Program-made: the position numbers and the translations under genes
In this document: piece by piece, positions 12,399 to 23,621 of the stretch
How positions within the stretch are numbered: the stretch's first letter is position 1
How the letters are laid out: the number at the start of each line of letters is the position of its first letter
The notes under the pieces: generated by a model
What the model saw: only the letters and a program-made list of their open reading frames with translations
Databases searched by the model: none
Told to the model about the DNA's origin: nothing
Assembly (NCBI GenBank): GCA_013398955.1
Contig: VWPU01001277.1
Location: forward strand, 36,964-100,963
DNA length: 64,000 nt
Reading direction: 5' to 3'
Origin: Callaeas wilsoni
Lineage: Eukaryota > Chordata > Aves > Passeriformes > Callaeidae

Positions 12399-14513
12399 GT
12401 CAGTGAGCCTGCTGGACTGGAGAATTAGTATTGCTGCTCATTCCAACTCAAAAAACTAAAAGTACATTGAAAAACATGAGATAAAATAGTCGTTTATTAT
12501 TTTCATTCTTGTTGCTGGCCAGAAGAAAATTGATTTTTTTTTTGTTTTGGATTGGCTGGCCCTGATCTAACTTTCATGGAAATAATCACTTCTTGCTTCA
12601 TTTAATTGCATAGAAAGGATTCTGCAAGATCTGCACAACTCAGCCCTCGCTGCTTCCTCTGAGGCCTGAGAGGCCTCAGAATTTTGTAGTGTTTTGTAGT
12701 TCTTCTGCATCAGGCAGCTGTAGCTCCTTCAGTACCAGGGCTCTCTTGCCTCTCTCCTAACAGTTACTATGTACCAGAAAGCAAAATACTATCTCAAAGG
12801 GACTTGGATTTCTTTTCCATATGCTGTTATTATTCAAGCTCTTAGGTTCACAAGTTTCATGGAAATAATTTTAAATAATATGAAACCTCCATGTGTTACA
12901 CACAGTGGCAGGATCCTAGAAGCCTGTGATTTAAGAAATTAAGTCAGTATTTTGAGACTTGCAGTGATTTTCAGTGCTGGTAATGTTTGTTTGAATTTCC
13001 GTAATAGAGTACATCATTAGTAATATGAGGTTGCTCTGGGCTTATTCAAATGCATGTAAAAGATGCCCAAACATTATATATATAGATGAAATGTGCCATT
13101 ATATTATGCCTTTAGATATACATAAATTATATATCTGTAAAAAGAGGGTATTGATTTGTGGAATAATTCTAGCATTCAAATATAACTTTACTGTTTTGAT
13201 AACTTTGAAGTGTCAGCTTCTGCTGTAACTATGCTCTGCTAGGTCTAAGCTATGACTCTTTAACATTCATTGATCCTAAACAAAAGATAGGACTGGACTC
13301 TGAACAATAATATCTAATTTTAAAATTATTGAGGCTATTGAGGCATGTTAGCACTGACAACAACTGCAAGAGAAACGGCATTTTACTTTTTCTCTTGTGT
13401 TCACCTCCTTTATTCTGCATTTGCTCCCAAATTCAAAGCTGTGTTACTGTTCTCCAGTATTGGATCCCACCAAAGGTATGTAGAGACCCAACCAGCCAGC
13501 CAGGGTAGCCCCTAACTGCCTTGTGGAGTGAGGGGGTGACTTGAGCCAGCAGGAATGGTCTGTGCTAACGTGAGAGGCAAAGCTTGGGGATCCCTCACCC
13601 CGAGCAGACACAAAAACCACAAAACCACCCTGAGTGGGACAGTAACAATTCTCAAGAGAGATTCTTGCATGTACCAAGAAATCTGGGTAGGAACTGTAAC
13701 CTTCTCTTTGGCAGGTATCTCACCAGATAGTCTTTTCCAAGCTGAAAGGTCACGTTCCATGTTGTTGGATACAGGGACCATGTTCCATGGTCCTGTTGAC
13801 CATGTTGCTGGATACAGGGAAGCCGTCACCACAGGCTTGTCTTGGCTCCCTGAGCTGAAGTGGCGGCTGGTCCTTTCTTCCTTCTGCCAGAAGCCAGCCT
13901 CCCGATACGTGCAAGGTTTCGCAGCAGCACCACACTCAGCCTTGTCCTTGCAGGGACTGCAGCCAGCACACCTCAGGCTCCTCGGCAGCCCCAGTGGGGC
14001 TGAAGCAGGGCCTGACTCAGTGCCCCACTTCGACCCCATTCACTGCCATCTCTGTGCTGGGCTGCTCCCAGAACTCACAGGGGGGTCTCTGCACCCCGTG
14101 AACCCCAGCATTTTGTGGGATGTACAGTGCAGCATTGTGCAGGAAAGATGAAGTAGTGTCCTTTTGGCAACTACAAGGGATGCATATTTCCTGTCCCTTC
14201 AAGTATGCTAAAGCTGACACTCCCCAAGCATACTTTGGAGCGTTTAAACAGTGAAGTGAGCCTGCTCTTATCCCTTTTCCAGTTCAGGAAAGAAGGGATG
14301 CAGCTGTGAGGGATTTAGTGCATGCCCAGCTGGTACTTCAGCCTGACGCCTCGATGCAGCTGCTTTGATGTCACCAGTATACAATTCTGCTCAGGAAACT
14401 GGTATGGCCTGGCCAAAGAACACGAACAGATGGTGAAGCTGCAAAGGCGTGTGGGTGCCCTGAGTTCATTTTTTTCGCTTCCCAGCACTGTTCTTTCTGT
14501 TTGCATTTTTCAG
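12399..14513. other. MYOM1: MYOM1 intron (2.1 kb) with a GC-rich patch
   Basis: The first kilobase is AT-rich, with a TATATA tract near 13075. From about 13440 to 14200 the base composition turns clearly GC-rich and both strands stay open for 175-198 codons. See the separate entry. Confidence 0.7.
13440..14200. other. GC-rich intronic patch of unknown origin
   Basis: This stretch is visibly richer in G and C than the rest of the intron. It contains a repeated unit, ccatgttg(t/c)tggatacaggga, at 13757-13777 and again at 13800-13820. Long frames are open on both strands (+ 13555-14151 and - 13512-14039), but neither resembles a protein I know. Mirror-image open frames are expected from GC-rich sequence. 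It may be a transposon or retroelement fragment, but I cannot place it in a family. Confidence 0.45.
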
Positions 14514-14713
14514 GTGTGAGGTTGGCACGTCCCACTGGACCCAGTGCAATGAGAATCCCGTGAAGTTTGCTCGTTTTCCTGTCACTGGTCTGATTGAAGG
14601 CCGTTCCTATATTTTCCGAGTCCGAGCTGTGAACAAAGCTGGTGTCAGCCTGCCATCCCGAGTGTCAGAGCCTGTGGCTGCTCTGGATCCTGCAGACAGA
14701 GCCAGGCTTAGAA
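14514..14713 (+). CDS. MYOM1: MYOM1 exon: second half of FN3 domain My4
   Basis: Acceptor GCATTTTTCAG and donor AGAA|GTAAGA bound 200 nt. It encodes CEVGTSHWTQCNENP, the FN3 motif GRSYIFRVRAVNKAGVSLPS and then a linker ending DPADRARLR. The next codon, Ser, is split by the intron, giving RARLRS. This matches the PKA phosphorylation site known in the human My4-My5 linker, which regulates titin binding. Window residues are 290-356. Confidence 0.95.
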
Positions 14714-16324
14714 GTAAGATGTGTTTTTTACAGGTTGCATGAGAGGTTTAAGAAGTCACAACTCATTCAAAAAAACAAGAACAAAAAACTATCAACTCAT
14801 AAGCCTTCAAAATCCCACTAGAGGGAGCAATGCAAAGCCAAAATATTCTTTGGCCACAGCTTTGCCGAGAAGAAATCATCTCAGTGCTCTTTGCACGAAG
14901 TGTTCTATCTGCTGAAATGGCTTTGGCTGACTTCAGTATTATGCTCCAAACTTGCAGGAAGGGGGGAAAAAGGCACAGGAGAGTTTAATTGCCTAGAGAG
15001 ACTTGCTTTTGTTCAGCCAACAAAATAGCTGAACGGATTCTGTGAATAGTCTCTCTCTGAGCCATAGACAGGGGTGACTGACTCTGTGCTCATGTGACAA
15101 TCCAAGTCTTGCAATAACATCAGAACAACACCAGAACAGCCCAACGGATCCCAGGCTCTCTGCTTTATGGTTAGCATTTTACAAGTCAAGGAGATTTCAG
15201 ACATTTTGCTTCCAAACCCACCTCTCTACGCACATGGCATAATCATATGCCGAAAATCAATTTCTGCTTCTATTCAAAATCTATTTCTACATGCTTCCAA
15301 AGTTTTACAATTTAAAATTGTACAGTGTGAAGGGGTATTGTACGCAAAGCTACGGTGCTCCTGTGGTCCCAGTTTGCATGAGCTACAATGTATAATGCTG
15401 CAACCAGATGATCTAGGTTCCCATTCAAGATAAAGCAAAAGGCCAGAGGAAGGAGATTTGGCATTGCCAAGAAACATTGCAGACATGTGAAACCCTAAGT
15501 CTAGAGTGGGCAGAGGGCTCTTCTTCTCAACGGGCAGCATGGAAGCTGTCACAGGAGGTGAAGTCCGGGTTTAGTGGCCTATTCCTATCATATCTCCTCC
15601 TGTCACCCCTGATAATCTTTTCTTCCCATGTGCTTTCTTTCTTCTTTCATCTCCAAAATGGATCAGCCAATGTAAGGTGAACAACATGGAGGCGGAGAAC
15701 AGTGTTTGCAAAAATTATCTCTGAAAGTGCACTGACCTGGTTGAATGCTGCGTAACTGCAACAGTGTGATAACATATTGGTTGCTCAGAGAGCCACCCAA
15801 GTTTATCGAGTGGACATGCTGAGTCAGGCTGAGCCGTTACTGTTTGTGACTATGATCCATGATTTAAAAGCTGGTAATGTGAAGGAAAGTGGTTAAAAAG
15901 AGACAACATGCAGCCTGCAGGAATTTGACTGTTCCTTTAATAAGTGAGCTGTTAAACCGAAGGAATAGAGGATGGAAAATAAAGCTGAAACTAATTCTCT
16001 GAAAATTATGAGCTTAGTGAACCAAATAACTCTGCTTGTCACCTAGGAGACATCAGTGACATTTCAGGGAGGAATAGATGTTTCAGTGGATTAAGTTTTC
16101 TAGCTGTGTTAAATGCTGAGCTGCTCTCAATATTCAAGCTGGTAAGCCTACAACTAGCTTGGGTAACTAGCTTGCTACATGAGCAACAGCCACAGCATTA
16201 ACCAAAAATGGAGCTCATGGGGATCTTGCAATTGTTAGTTTTGAACCACGAAAGAGTCAGTTTTCTCATTGTTCGAAAATTTCCTGGTCTCCTACTTCCC
16301 TGTTATCTCCGACATTTGTTTCAG
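14714..16324. other. MYOM1: MYOM1 intron (1.6 kb)
   Basis: I see no gene, named repeat or regulatory element. Frames here are short and without domain signal. Confidence 0.65.
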
Positions 16325-16381
16325 GTCACCCTTCTGCTCCTTGGACTGGACAGATTATTGTGACTGAGGAAGAACCTGCAG
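16325..16381 (+). CDS. MYOM1: MYOM1 exon: My4-My5 linker
   Basis: A 57-nt exon bounded by GTTTCAG and GCAG|GTAAAC, phase 1 at both ends. It encodes SHPSAPWTGQIIVTEEEPA. Its first residue completes the RARLRS phosphosite shared with the previous exon. The stretch is characteristic of MYOM1 and helps exclude MYOM2 and MYOM3. The next intron (16382-16744) shows nothing notable. Confidence 0.94.
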
Positions 16382-16744
16382 GTAAACACAGCCCTTTTGC
16401 CTACAAGTCTAATGTGAAGCTGGCTGAGTACTCTGAGTGAGTTCAGTGGACTTTGGCATGCACCCAAAGTTTGTTGTTTTGAGTGTCACTCGACCTCAAA
16501 TAACTCAACAACTTGGTTGTTGAGGTGAGGTTTCATTATTCAGGATCTAACAAAATCATGCTTAGAATTAAAAAAAGGACATTTAAACCAAATATTTAGA
16601 ACACTTTCAACTCTATATTTTAAAAAACGTTAGGTGCTGAGGTGTATTGATACTCCTATTTTTAAATTATGATGCTAATTCTGATACAAAAATGAAAGAA
16701 TTAAATCCGAGATCCTTTTCCTATTCTTCTTCCCTGTCCTTCAG

Positions 16745-16869
16745 AGGGTGTTGTTCCTGGTCCCCCCACAGACCTCCAAGTTATTGAGGCCACCAAGAAC
16801 TATGTTGTGCTTAGCTGGAAACCTCCTGGACAGCGGGGCCATGAGGGTATCATGTACTTTGTGGAAAAG
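16745..16869 (+). CDS. MYOM1: MYOM1 exon: first half of FN3 domain My5
   Basis: Acceptor TGTCCTTCAG and donor AAAG|GTAAAA bound 125 nt. It encodes GPPTDLQVIEATKNY, then VVLSWKPPGQRGHEGIMYF, the FN3 start with its conserved Trp. Window residues are 375-417. Phase 1 in, phase 0 out. Confidence 0.95.
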
Positions 16870-18447
16870 GTAAAACTGGACAAAATCAGAATCATGCTGT
16901 GGCAATATTTTACGTTTGTTTTGTCATCTCTTCTGGACTTCTGGTACTTGCATTTCTGTCTGAGACTTTCAAATTAGGGCAAGGATTAGAGGTTCATCAA
17001 GATAACTGTCAAACTGTAGATTGAGATAAACTAGGAATAAAAGAAAGATGGGAAATAGGAAAGTAAATGAAGAAAGTGTCACACCCAGTAATATTCTTCT
17101 TGAATTGTGTCATTGACCTACCTGGAGTAGACACAACAAAACTCCCTCTATAATATGAAAGCACAGAGCAAAGTCACATGCTTTTATATATATGGATCTC
17201 ATATATGTAAAAAAATATATGATACATGTTTATTTTTAGATATATGCATCTCATACATATATGATATTTTATATATATATACATATATATATGTATATAT
17301 AATTTGTATAAATGAAGCTTGTCTGGCAGGACAGATTGTTAACATTTTGGATGGAAGCATTTTGCAGGAGTTTCTTGTCATCAGCACTTTCTATTCCAGC
17401 TGCCTTTTCATGTTTATCCTTAATATTAGCTTTCCATTTGCTCCACCAACTCAACAAAGACCACAAAATTTCTTTTCTGATCTCCTACAACAGAATCAGT
17501 TTTAATTTCAGCGTTCTTCTTTCCTGAGGTGTTTTTGCATGGCTGCTAGCCTAGAAAATTCTTCACACCATCACCCTTTCTACTTGCATCTCTTGGCTCA
17601 TAAACTTTTTTATCAATGTTTTTTCCTATCAGTCTAGAGGTGTCATCAAGGGAGACATAAATATCTTCCCATTATGTGTTTTCCATCTCTCATAGAAAAT
17701 CTGGTCTAAATAAATGAGTTTCACTTAGCAACAGTCTTAGAGAGGATGAATATATGAATTTTGAGTTTCCATATAAGAAAGCTTTTTAATAACCGATTGC
17801 ATGCTGAGTACTCAGCACTAATGTCACATAGTCAGATGAGAATTTGAAACTCTCAGAAACCAGAACCATTTCTTGAAATTATACTTAATGTAAATCAAAG
17901 CAAAAAATTAATCATTAGTATTAGTGGTATAAGTGATCATGGTATGTAGAATTTGTAGTCATAGAAATAAAAACAATTCACAAATTAATTGCATATGTTA
18001 TTTTTTTCTGGAAAATGAGGGTCAAATAATGATTAGTTCTGAAAGCCACCCCATAAACACTAAAAGTGCCACAAGAGCATCTAGAAGCAAAGTGGTAATG
18101 TTAAGGTTTTGCTCTTAGCATAATGCTGAATATCTGCAAAACTTATTTTGAAAGTGGTCCCGACTGGGTGCAGTTAATAACATCACTTTCTTCCAGTGGA
18201 GAGGGTTTAGCTTTGGTATATTAAAACCAGTAAACTTTTATGTATGTTTTCTGGAGCAAGTGAACATCTGGCTGATTCATAAGCTTTGAAATATGCTCAT
18301 TCTGTGGAAAGGCACAAAGAAGGGATGTGTCTCCCTATTCTCCACAGCCGACATGAATTCGGTGGACCAGGGAGAAAGCCTTGTTGTGTGAGACACTCAG
18401 CCTTCAGATGCTTCTGTTCTAAACATGGTTTCTGGGTTTGACTGCAG
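16870..18447. other. MYOM1: MYOM1 intron (1.6 kb)
   Basis: The intron contains an AT-rich, partly self-complementary TATA/CATA tract at about 17185-17310. Nothing else is recognised. Confidence 0.7.
17185..17310. repeat. AT-rich microsatellite with palindromic runs
   Basis: Alternating TATA/CATA runs include a perfect alternating stretch around 17270-17300 that could fold on itself. It looks like a simple repeat and not a gene. Confidence 0.75.
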
Positions 18448-18631
18448 TGCGTTGCCGGCACAGAGGAGTGGCAGAGGGTCAACACCGAGATCCCTGTGAA
18501 GTCCCCTCGCTTTGCAGTTTTTGATTTGTCTGAAGGTAAATCCTACTGCTTCCGAGTTCGCTGTTGCAATTCAGCTGGAATCGGTGAACCCTCTGAAGCA
18601 ACTGAAGCCACTGTAGTGGATGACAAACTCG
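18448..18631 (+). CDS. MYOM1: MYOM1 exon: second half of FN3 domain My5
   Basis: Acceptor TTTGACTGCAG and donor CTCG|GTAAGC bound 184 nt. It encodes CVAGTEEWQRVN, then GKSYCFRVRCCNSAGIGEPS, the F-G strands of FN3, and a short linker ATVVDDKL. Window residues are 418-478. My5 is part of the titin-binding region in the family. The next intron (18632-19644, 1.0 kb) shows nothing I can name. Confidence 0.95.
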
Positions 18632-19644
18632 GTAAGCATGTGGTCACATGTATTAAATTACCTCCACGGTAACTTTTCAGTTTATGATGTAATTGTTTTG
18701 TCCACAGGCAGGTAGCTGGCCAGAAAATAATTCAAGTATGAAAAGCAGTCAGCGATTTATTCCCTTTAGCTAAAATAATTTTTGTTTGGGTTGTTCAACC
18801 TTTAATGTACAGTCAAACGACAGATGCAAACCAAGGAAATTAAGCTGCAAGTAACGATGCCAAGAACTGCAAAGACTGCAAATAGCAAAAGAAAATGAAA
18901 ACTCAAGGAAGTACAAAAATGTTTTGTTTTACTTAGAGCCTTTATTGAAAATAAGCCCAGACATCAGCAGAGTCTAACCTTCCTTTTTTGCCAAATTAAA
19001 CAAAAGTGAAGAATTTAATACTTACATGAAAGCAGAGACTATTTTCCCTGGAAGAGAAGCCAAGATGTTCAATACAGTAAGTCATCAGTAGCTACACCTA
19101 CATTACCAATTTGTTTCCAAACAGCAATGCAGATTTCAATCCGATTCTCAAATGATCTCTGTTCACTTCATGTCGACTTCTCAGAGCATTTGGATGCACA
19201 TGAAATACATTTTTTAAGAAGACTAAAACATCTCTTCTTTAAAAACACTGTAGATACACTTTGCTACACAGGAGCCTTGGTTTCTGGCTTGTCCTGTGGG
19301 CTGCACAAAATCTTCAATGTGCATCTAGCACATTTTCCCTTCTAGAAAGCTCCAAATCACATCTCTGGTGCAGCTATTCAGCACAAGGGGACAAACTAAA
19401 CATAATTTTAAGGAAATACACTGAATCCTAGGCAATAGAGAAGTGAGGAAACCTCACCTCCAAAGGCTTGAGCCTACTGATCCTATCCTGTCCTGACAGA
19501 TTACTTAATTTAAATCAGAGAAGTCTTTTGAAAGTTAAATCTGTACTAGTCATGCTAGTATAATCAAGAATAGAATTTCACGCTTATTTTATTTGTAAGT
19601 TTTAATTGACTAGCCACTATTTTATTTCTGCTTCTCTTCCACAG

Positions 19645-19819
19645 ATATTCCCAAAGCTCCTGGCCGTATTATGCCAACTAGGAATACAGATACTTCAGTT
19701 GTTGTCACTTGGACAGAACCCCCAGATGCCAAGGAGCTGGTTGGGTACTACATTGAGTCAAGTGTGGAAGGATCTGGTCGTTGGGAACCATGCAACAACA
19801 ATCCAGTGAAAGGCACAAG
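19645..19819 (+). CDS. MYOM1: MYOM1 exon: first half of FN3 domain My6
   Basis: Acceptor CTCTTCCACAG and donor ACAAG|GTAATT bound 175 nt. It encodes DIPKAPGRIMPTRNTDTS, then VVVTWTEPPDAKELVGYYIE, the FN3 first half. Window residues are 479-537. Phase 1 in, phase 2 out. Confidence 0.95.
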
Positions 19820-22088
19820 GTAATTAATCTTAAAGCATGGAAATTATGGTCACCAATTTCTGATTTACTGGATATATGTGCTTTCCAGCCATTAGTAGTA
19901 GTAGAGCTAATCTCTCTGTAGTAGCCAGGAGGCTGGAATCCTTCTTGCATGTGAAGTTCATGAGAAGTTATAAAAACATATTTCAAACTGTGACTTTTGT
20001 CCAAAGAGAAATTATAATCAACCTTATAGTAGAAACAATTAGTCAAGGGGGAAGAAACATGGACATTGCTAATGAAGAAAAGAGAAGCAGCTTGCTACTT
20101 GTAGCTATTGTACAGCCTATCAGTTTGATGAAAAACAGGACATTGAGGAAGGACTGAAGTTACAAATGTGGAAAACTAAACTGCATAATGTTTGGAAACA
20201 AAGTGCTTTGTTTTGGAAGACTGCTCTAAACATTTCTGGACCGTGTATCTAGACTGTCAGGAGGACATGTGGGCTATATCCCACTAAAAATATTACTTTC
20301 TGACAGCTATTTCTCTTGTAATCATCAAGAAATTAATGAACACTCTTAAATATTGGGTACAAAGTCACATTTCTTACCGATATGAAGCTTAGTTTCCAGT
20401 CAGAAAAAAAAAATCAAGATTTAAAACTTCCTGAGATAAATGAGATTTGGTTTTGTTTGAATAAGTATGTAATCTTCAGAGTCTGAAGGAGTAAGTACAG
20501 AACTTTTTCCTCAAGTGGATTGATGTCACTACAGAAGTAGTCCCTTCTTGTTATGACTGATTCTGCTTATTTGTAATTGCTATCCGTGACAATCCTTATT
20601 ACAATAAGTTAGACTTTGCTAAACACTCCTGGACCAGCTTTGTTGTTTAGAAGGGCATTGTAAATGATTAGTATATCAGAAGTACCTAAAACCTCACTTG
20701 AAGACAAGCACAACAATTTCCTTTATGTATTCTTTAGTGCATTTATATTGCATTTATATTTATGTGTGCCAGTATTACATCCTTTCATATATATTTCTAT
20801 GAGTTACACTGTAGTTATATCGAGTGTGGGTGAAGTTTCATGCTCTTTGCTTGTTTTAAAATATGAAATGTGACCTTTAATCACCGTGGAAATAAAAATA
20901 TTGTTCTGAGTTACTATATATTGTGATGCAAGTACACTGCACAGGTTTCTATCCCTGCATTTTTAGTCAGTGTAATATAATGTATGATGCAGTCAGGCAC
21001 AGGCTGTCTGTTAACTCTTGGTTTTTCTGGTTGAGTCAATCTTAAAGCCTTAGCTGTAGTTCATAGTTTGCCTTATGCAGTATATTTTGATCTTTTGAAA
21101 TTCTGCACACATCCTGGTGAAAGCAAATGATTTCGAAAGGTCTGGTACAATGGGCAGGGAAAATTCTGCTTTGGAAATATTGATTCAGCTTCTATTTTTT
21201 TTCCCCCAAAATAAAACTTTGAATTTGTTTTCCACATTGTCTTTGCTTCATATGCCATTGCAAGACACCAGCATTGGTAGTGCAATTATTACTACATTAT
21301 GAAGTGGAACAAAATCAAAGTAACATGGAATAAAATACACTTGAAATACCTATTGAAAAATAAATGGAGTTTTAAACAAAAAAATTAAATTTCCATACCA
21401 CAATCTATTTCTAAATAAATGATTCCTGTCTTTGTAAATTTTGTGTTTTCAGGGTGGACACCAGAGAAAATTTATGAGGGTTTTTCTTATATGACAATTA
21501 GATTATCAAGTAAACTTCTTCAAATAAAAGAATTTGTCTGACTTGGATTATTGTCATGTATAGAAGCAAGAAAGCAAAATACAAAAATAATCTAGCTCCT
21601 GTACAATGCCCTGTAATTTTTTTGAACTCTGCAATTTTTCATTTATGATTGGAAGGGATTTATGTGAACCTGTGTTACATGTGTCTTTTACTTATGCCAT
21701 GAAAATATCCCACAAGAAGCAAATAAAGACTTTACCTATGCAGATTTTCACATTTTTCAGTTTTAGGAAGTGTGGATTTTATATACTGAAGTAAGAAGTA
21801 AGGTAGACCCCGTGGTAACACAGAAACTTGTGTAGTCTCAAGAAGGAAAGAGTGTTGAAATAGAGTGTCTTAAAAGAGATGAGTTTAGACATTGTCTTTG
21901 TTGTGTGAATGAGGTGCCCTGATACATTCTGCATTCTCTGACCTTCATATAAGTGACTGGGGTCATGGTTTGTCCTTGGTTTTCAGAAACCAGAATAAAT
22001 ATCATGGAAGAAATGCTTTCTTTCCCCTCTTAAAATATTTATTTTCTTTATAATACTTCCTAAGTATTCCTTGACTGGTTTGTTTTAG
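19820..22088. other. MYOM1: MYOM1 intron (2.3 kb)
   Basis: AT-rich sequence without a recognisable gene or repeat family. Frames near 19876-20157 are not supported by any domain or codon pattern. Confidence 0.65.
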
Positions 22089-22210
22089 ATTCATCTGCCA
22101 TGGGCTCAGCAATGGCGAGAAGTACATTTTCAGAGTCAGAGCAGTTAATGCAGCGGGGCTCAGTGAATTTTCACAGGAATCAGAGCCTATAGAGGTGAAA
22201 GCAGCCATTG
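22089..22210 (+). CDS. MYOM1: MYOM1 exon: second half of FN3 domain My6
   Basis: Acceptor GTTTGTTTTAG and donor CATTG|GTAAGC bound 122 nt. It encodes FICHGLSNGEKYIFRVRAVN, then AAGLSEFSQESEPIEVKAAI. Window residues are 537-577. It ends in phase 1, so it can join in frame to the EH exon (23130) or directly to 25043. The next intron (22211-23129) holds a TGCATG at 23043. Confidence 0.95.
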
Positions 22211-23042
22211 GTAAGCTATTTTCCGTTGCCCCTTTCAATGGTAATTAATTAAGTAAATATGTTCTCAGCAATTATTTGTAACTAATTAATTGCTTTATTT
22301 CACGATGTTGTCCACAAATAATAATTTGTCCATAGATCCTATAGTGTCACAGCCATAGTTTCACACTCACTGCACTCTCATAGACTGTTCACCTTCACCA
22401 TCCAGTTTTCTTCAGGTGTTTCTTGTGAACCACTGTATGAGAGCACTGCCAAGTTCACTTAATAGGTATCCTGGAAAATGGGAATGTCATTCTGATTCTG
22501 TAATCTGGTATATCACCTCTAATGCACACCATCCTATATACAGTCACTTCCTAAGAAATTTGTTTCCATGACTAAACCTAATAGTGCAATGTGTCTTTTG
22601 TGAACCTTCTATAACCCTGTGTGTTCTCCTTTTGCTGATGGATTGTTTCTGTTTGCCACTGCCTGAACTAATCCATAAAGATTAATGAGATCATTGGACT
22701 AGAATAAATTGTGTGTCTGCGACATCCTCACTCTCATTTGTATTGAAGCTGCATACCTCTCAGCCTTGGAGCGGAGACGTGGCCTAGGGCAGTTTTGTGA
22801 GATCATCTTGATTGTATCAGGAATGTGACCTCGAAGATCTTATACTAAAATAATTGTAGCAAAGTAAGAATACTATTAACTTTACATCTTTTTTTCTGCT
22901 CTGAATACTAGACATTATTAAAAAAAGCATTATTTATGAGCAGGCTGAGAGGTATTCTATGCATTTCAAATTTTCATGAATTCAAGCTTAACATTTTGTG
23001 TGTAAACCCAGTAACTTGTCATACTTTGGCAGTATTGTTCTC

Positions 23043-23048
23043 TGCATG
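23043..23048 (+). promoter_or_regulatory. RBFOX-type TGCATG upstream of EH exon
   Basis: TGCATG lies 82 nt before the cassette exon. In other genes, upstream RBFOX sites often favour skipping. One of three such hexamers near this exon; function not shown. Confidence 0.5.
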
Positions 23049-23107
23049 CATTTCTTAACTCTGTTGCCTAAATGAAGAAAAAAGAATGTGTTCTAAATCC
23101 AAATGTC

Positions 23108-23113
23108 TGCTGT
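23108..23113 (+). promoter_or_regulatory. MBNL-type TGCTGT near EH acceptor
   Basis: The hexamer fits the MBNL consensus YGCU(U/G)Y and sits within 20 nt of the acceptor at 23129, where binding could compete with acceptor recognition. Function is inferred. Confidence 0.4.
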
Positions 23114-23129
23114 TTTCTGGCAATTATAG

Positions 23130-23456
23130 GGGGAGGATTGCTTCATGGTGTGTGTCCTGAACTGAGTGGTAAAGCTGCTGGACTAACAGACCGCACTACC
23201 AGCTGGGAAGGCATGCATGAGGCCTCCCAGCCTATCTTTGACACAGATGCTTTGCTAAAATGCAATGCTAAATTTAATAGAGAGACACTGCCAAGTAGCT
23301 GTGGCAAACTGGGGAGTACAGGAGACAGTAACACGAGAGAAATGGTTAAGGATGCTGTCACGTCTGCACCACAAAAAGTTGCTGCTAAGCAGGCAAGTAA
23401 GTCTCGACCTGGGGATCTTTTGACAGTGGAAAAAGTTACAAAGAAGAAAGATACAG
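23130..23456 (+). CDS. MYOM1: MYOM1 cassette exon: EH (embryonic heart) segment
   Basis: Acceptor GGCAATTATAG and donor ATACAG|GTGAGA bound 327 nt, phase 1 at both ends, so the exon can be kept or skipped without a frameshift. It encodes 109 residues (window 578-686) between FN3 domains My6 and My7, the known site of the embryonic-heart insert first described in chicken. There is no domain: the sequence is rich in Gly, Ser, Thr and Lys, with three Cys (GVCPEL, LKCNAK, SSCGKL) and a basic end VEKVTKKKDT. In the family this segment is disordered and acts as an elastic spring. The frame stays open upstream to 23072, but there is no exon support for that part. The assignment is strong from position and phase; isoform use is known from the family only. 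Confidence 0.92.
23214..23219 (+). promoter_or_regulatory. RBFOX-type TGCATG inside EH exon
   Basis: TGCATG falls within the overlapping run GCATGCATG in the exon. Its function is inferred from motif identity only. Confidence 0.4.
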
Positions 23457-23483
23457 GTGAGAACTAATGAAATGAATAGATTT

Positions 23484-23492
23484 TGCTGCTTT
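23484..23492 (+). promoter_or_regulatory. MBNL-type TGCTGCTTT downstream of EH exon
   Basis: Two overlapping YGCU(U/G)Y matches start 28 nt after the cassette donor. MBNL and CELF proteins are known to control the mammalian MYOM1 insert exon, so the location is suggestive. Confidence 0.45.
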
Positions 23493-23615
23493 GGTAGGTC
23501 CACTTCAGACTGCTCTAACTTCTGTTCAACTGTGCCACAAGTGAATGTGCTCTGTAGTGATGCATCTTCTATCAAACCCATTATTTATGTGCTCAACTCT
23601 CCATTAAGATCATTA

Positions 23616-23621
23616 TGCATG
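23616..23621 (+). promoter_or_regulatory. RBFOX-type TGCATG downstream of EH exon
   Basis: TGCATG lies about 160 nt past the cassette donor, a position usually linked to exon inclusion. Function not shown. Confidence 0.5.

Noticed and set aside
13512..14151. Overlapping open frames of 198 (+) and 175 (-) codons as genes
   Set aside because: They mirror each other in GC-rich intronic DNA, resemble no known protein and have no splice or promoter context.
17155..17505. 116-codon frame over the TATA repeat
   Set aside because: Composed largely of Tyr/Ile codons from an AT microsatellite.
23072..23467. 131-codon open frame as a separate small gene
   Set aside because: It is the EH cassette exon of MYOM1 plus chance open intron; the part before 23130 is preceded by a clear acceptor.
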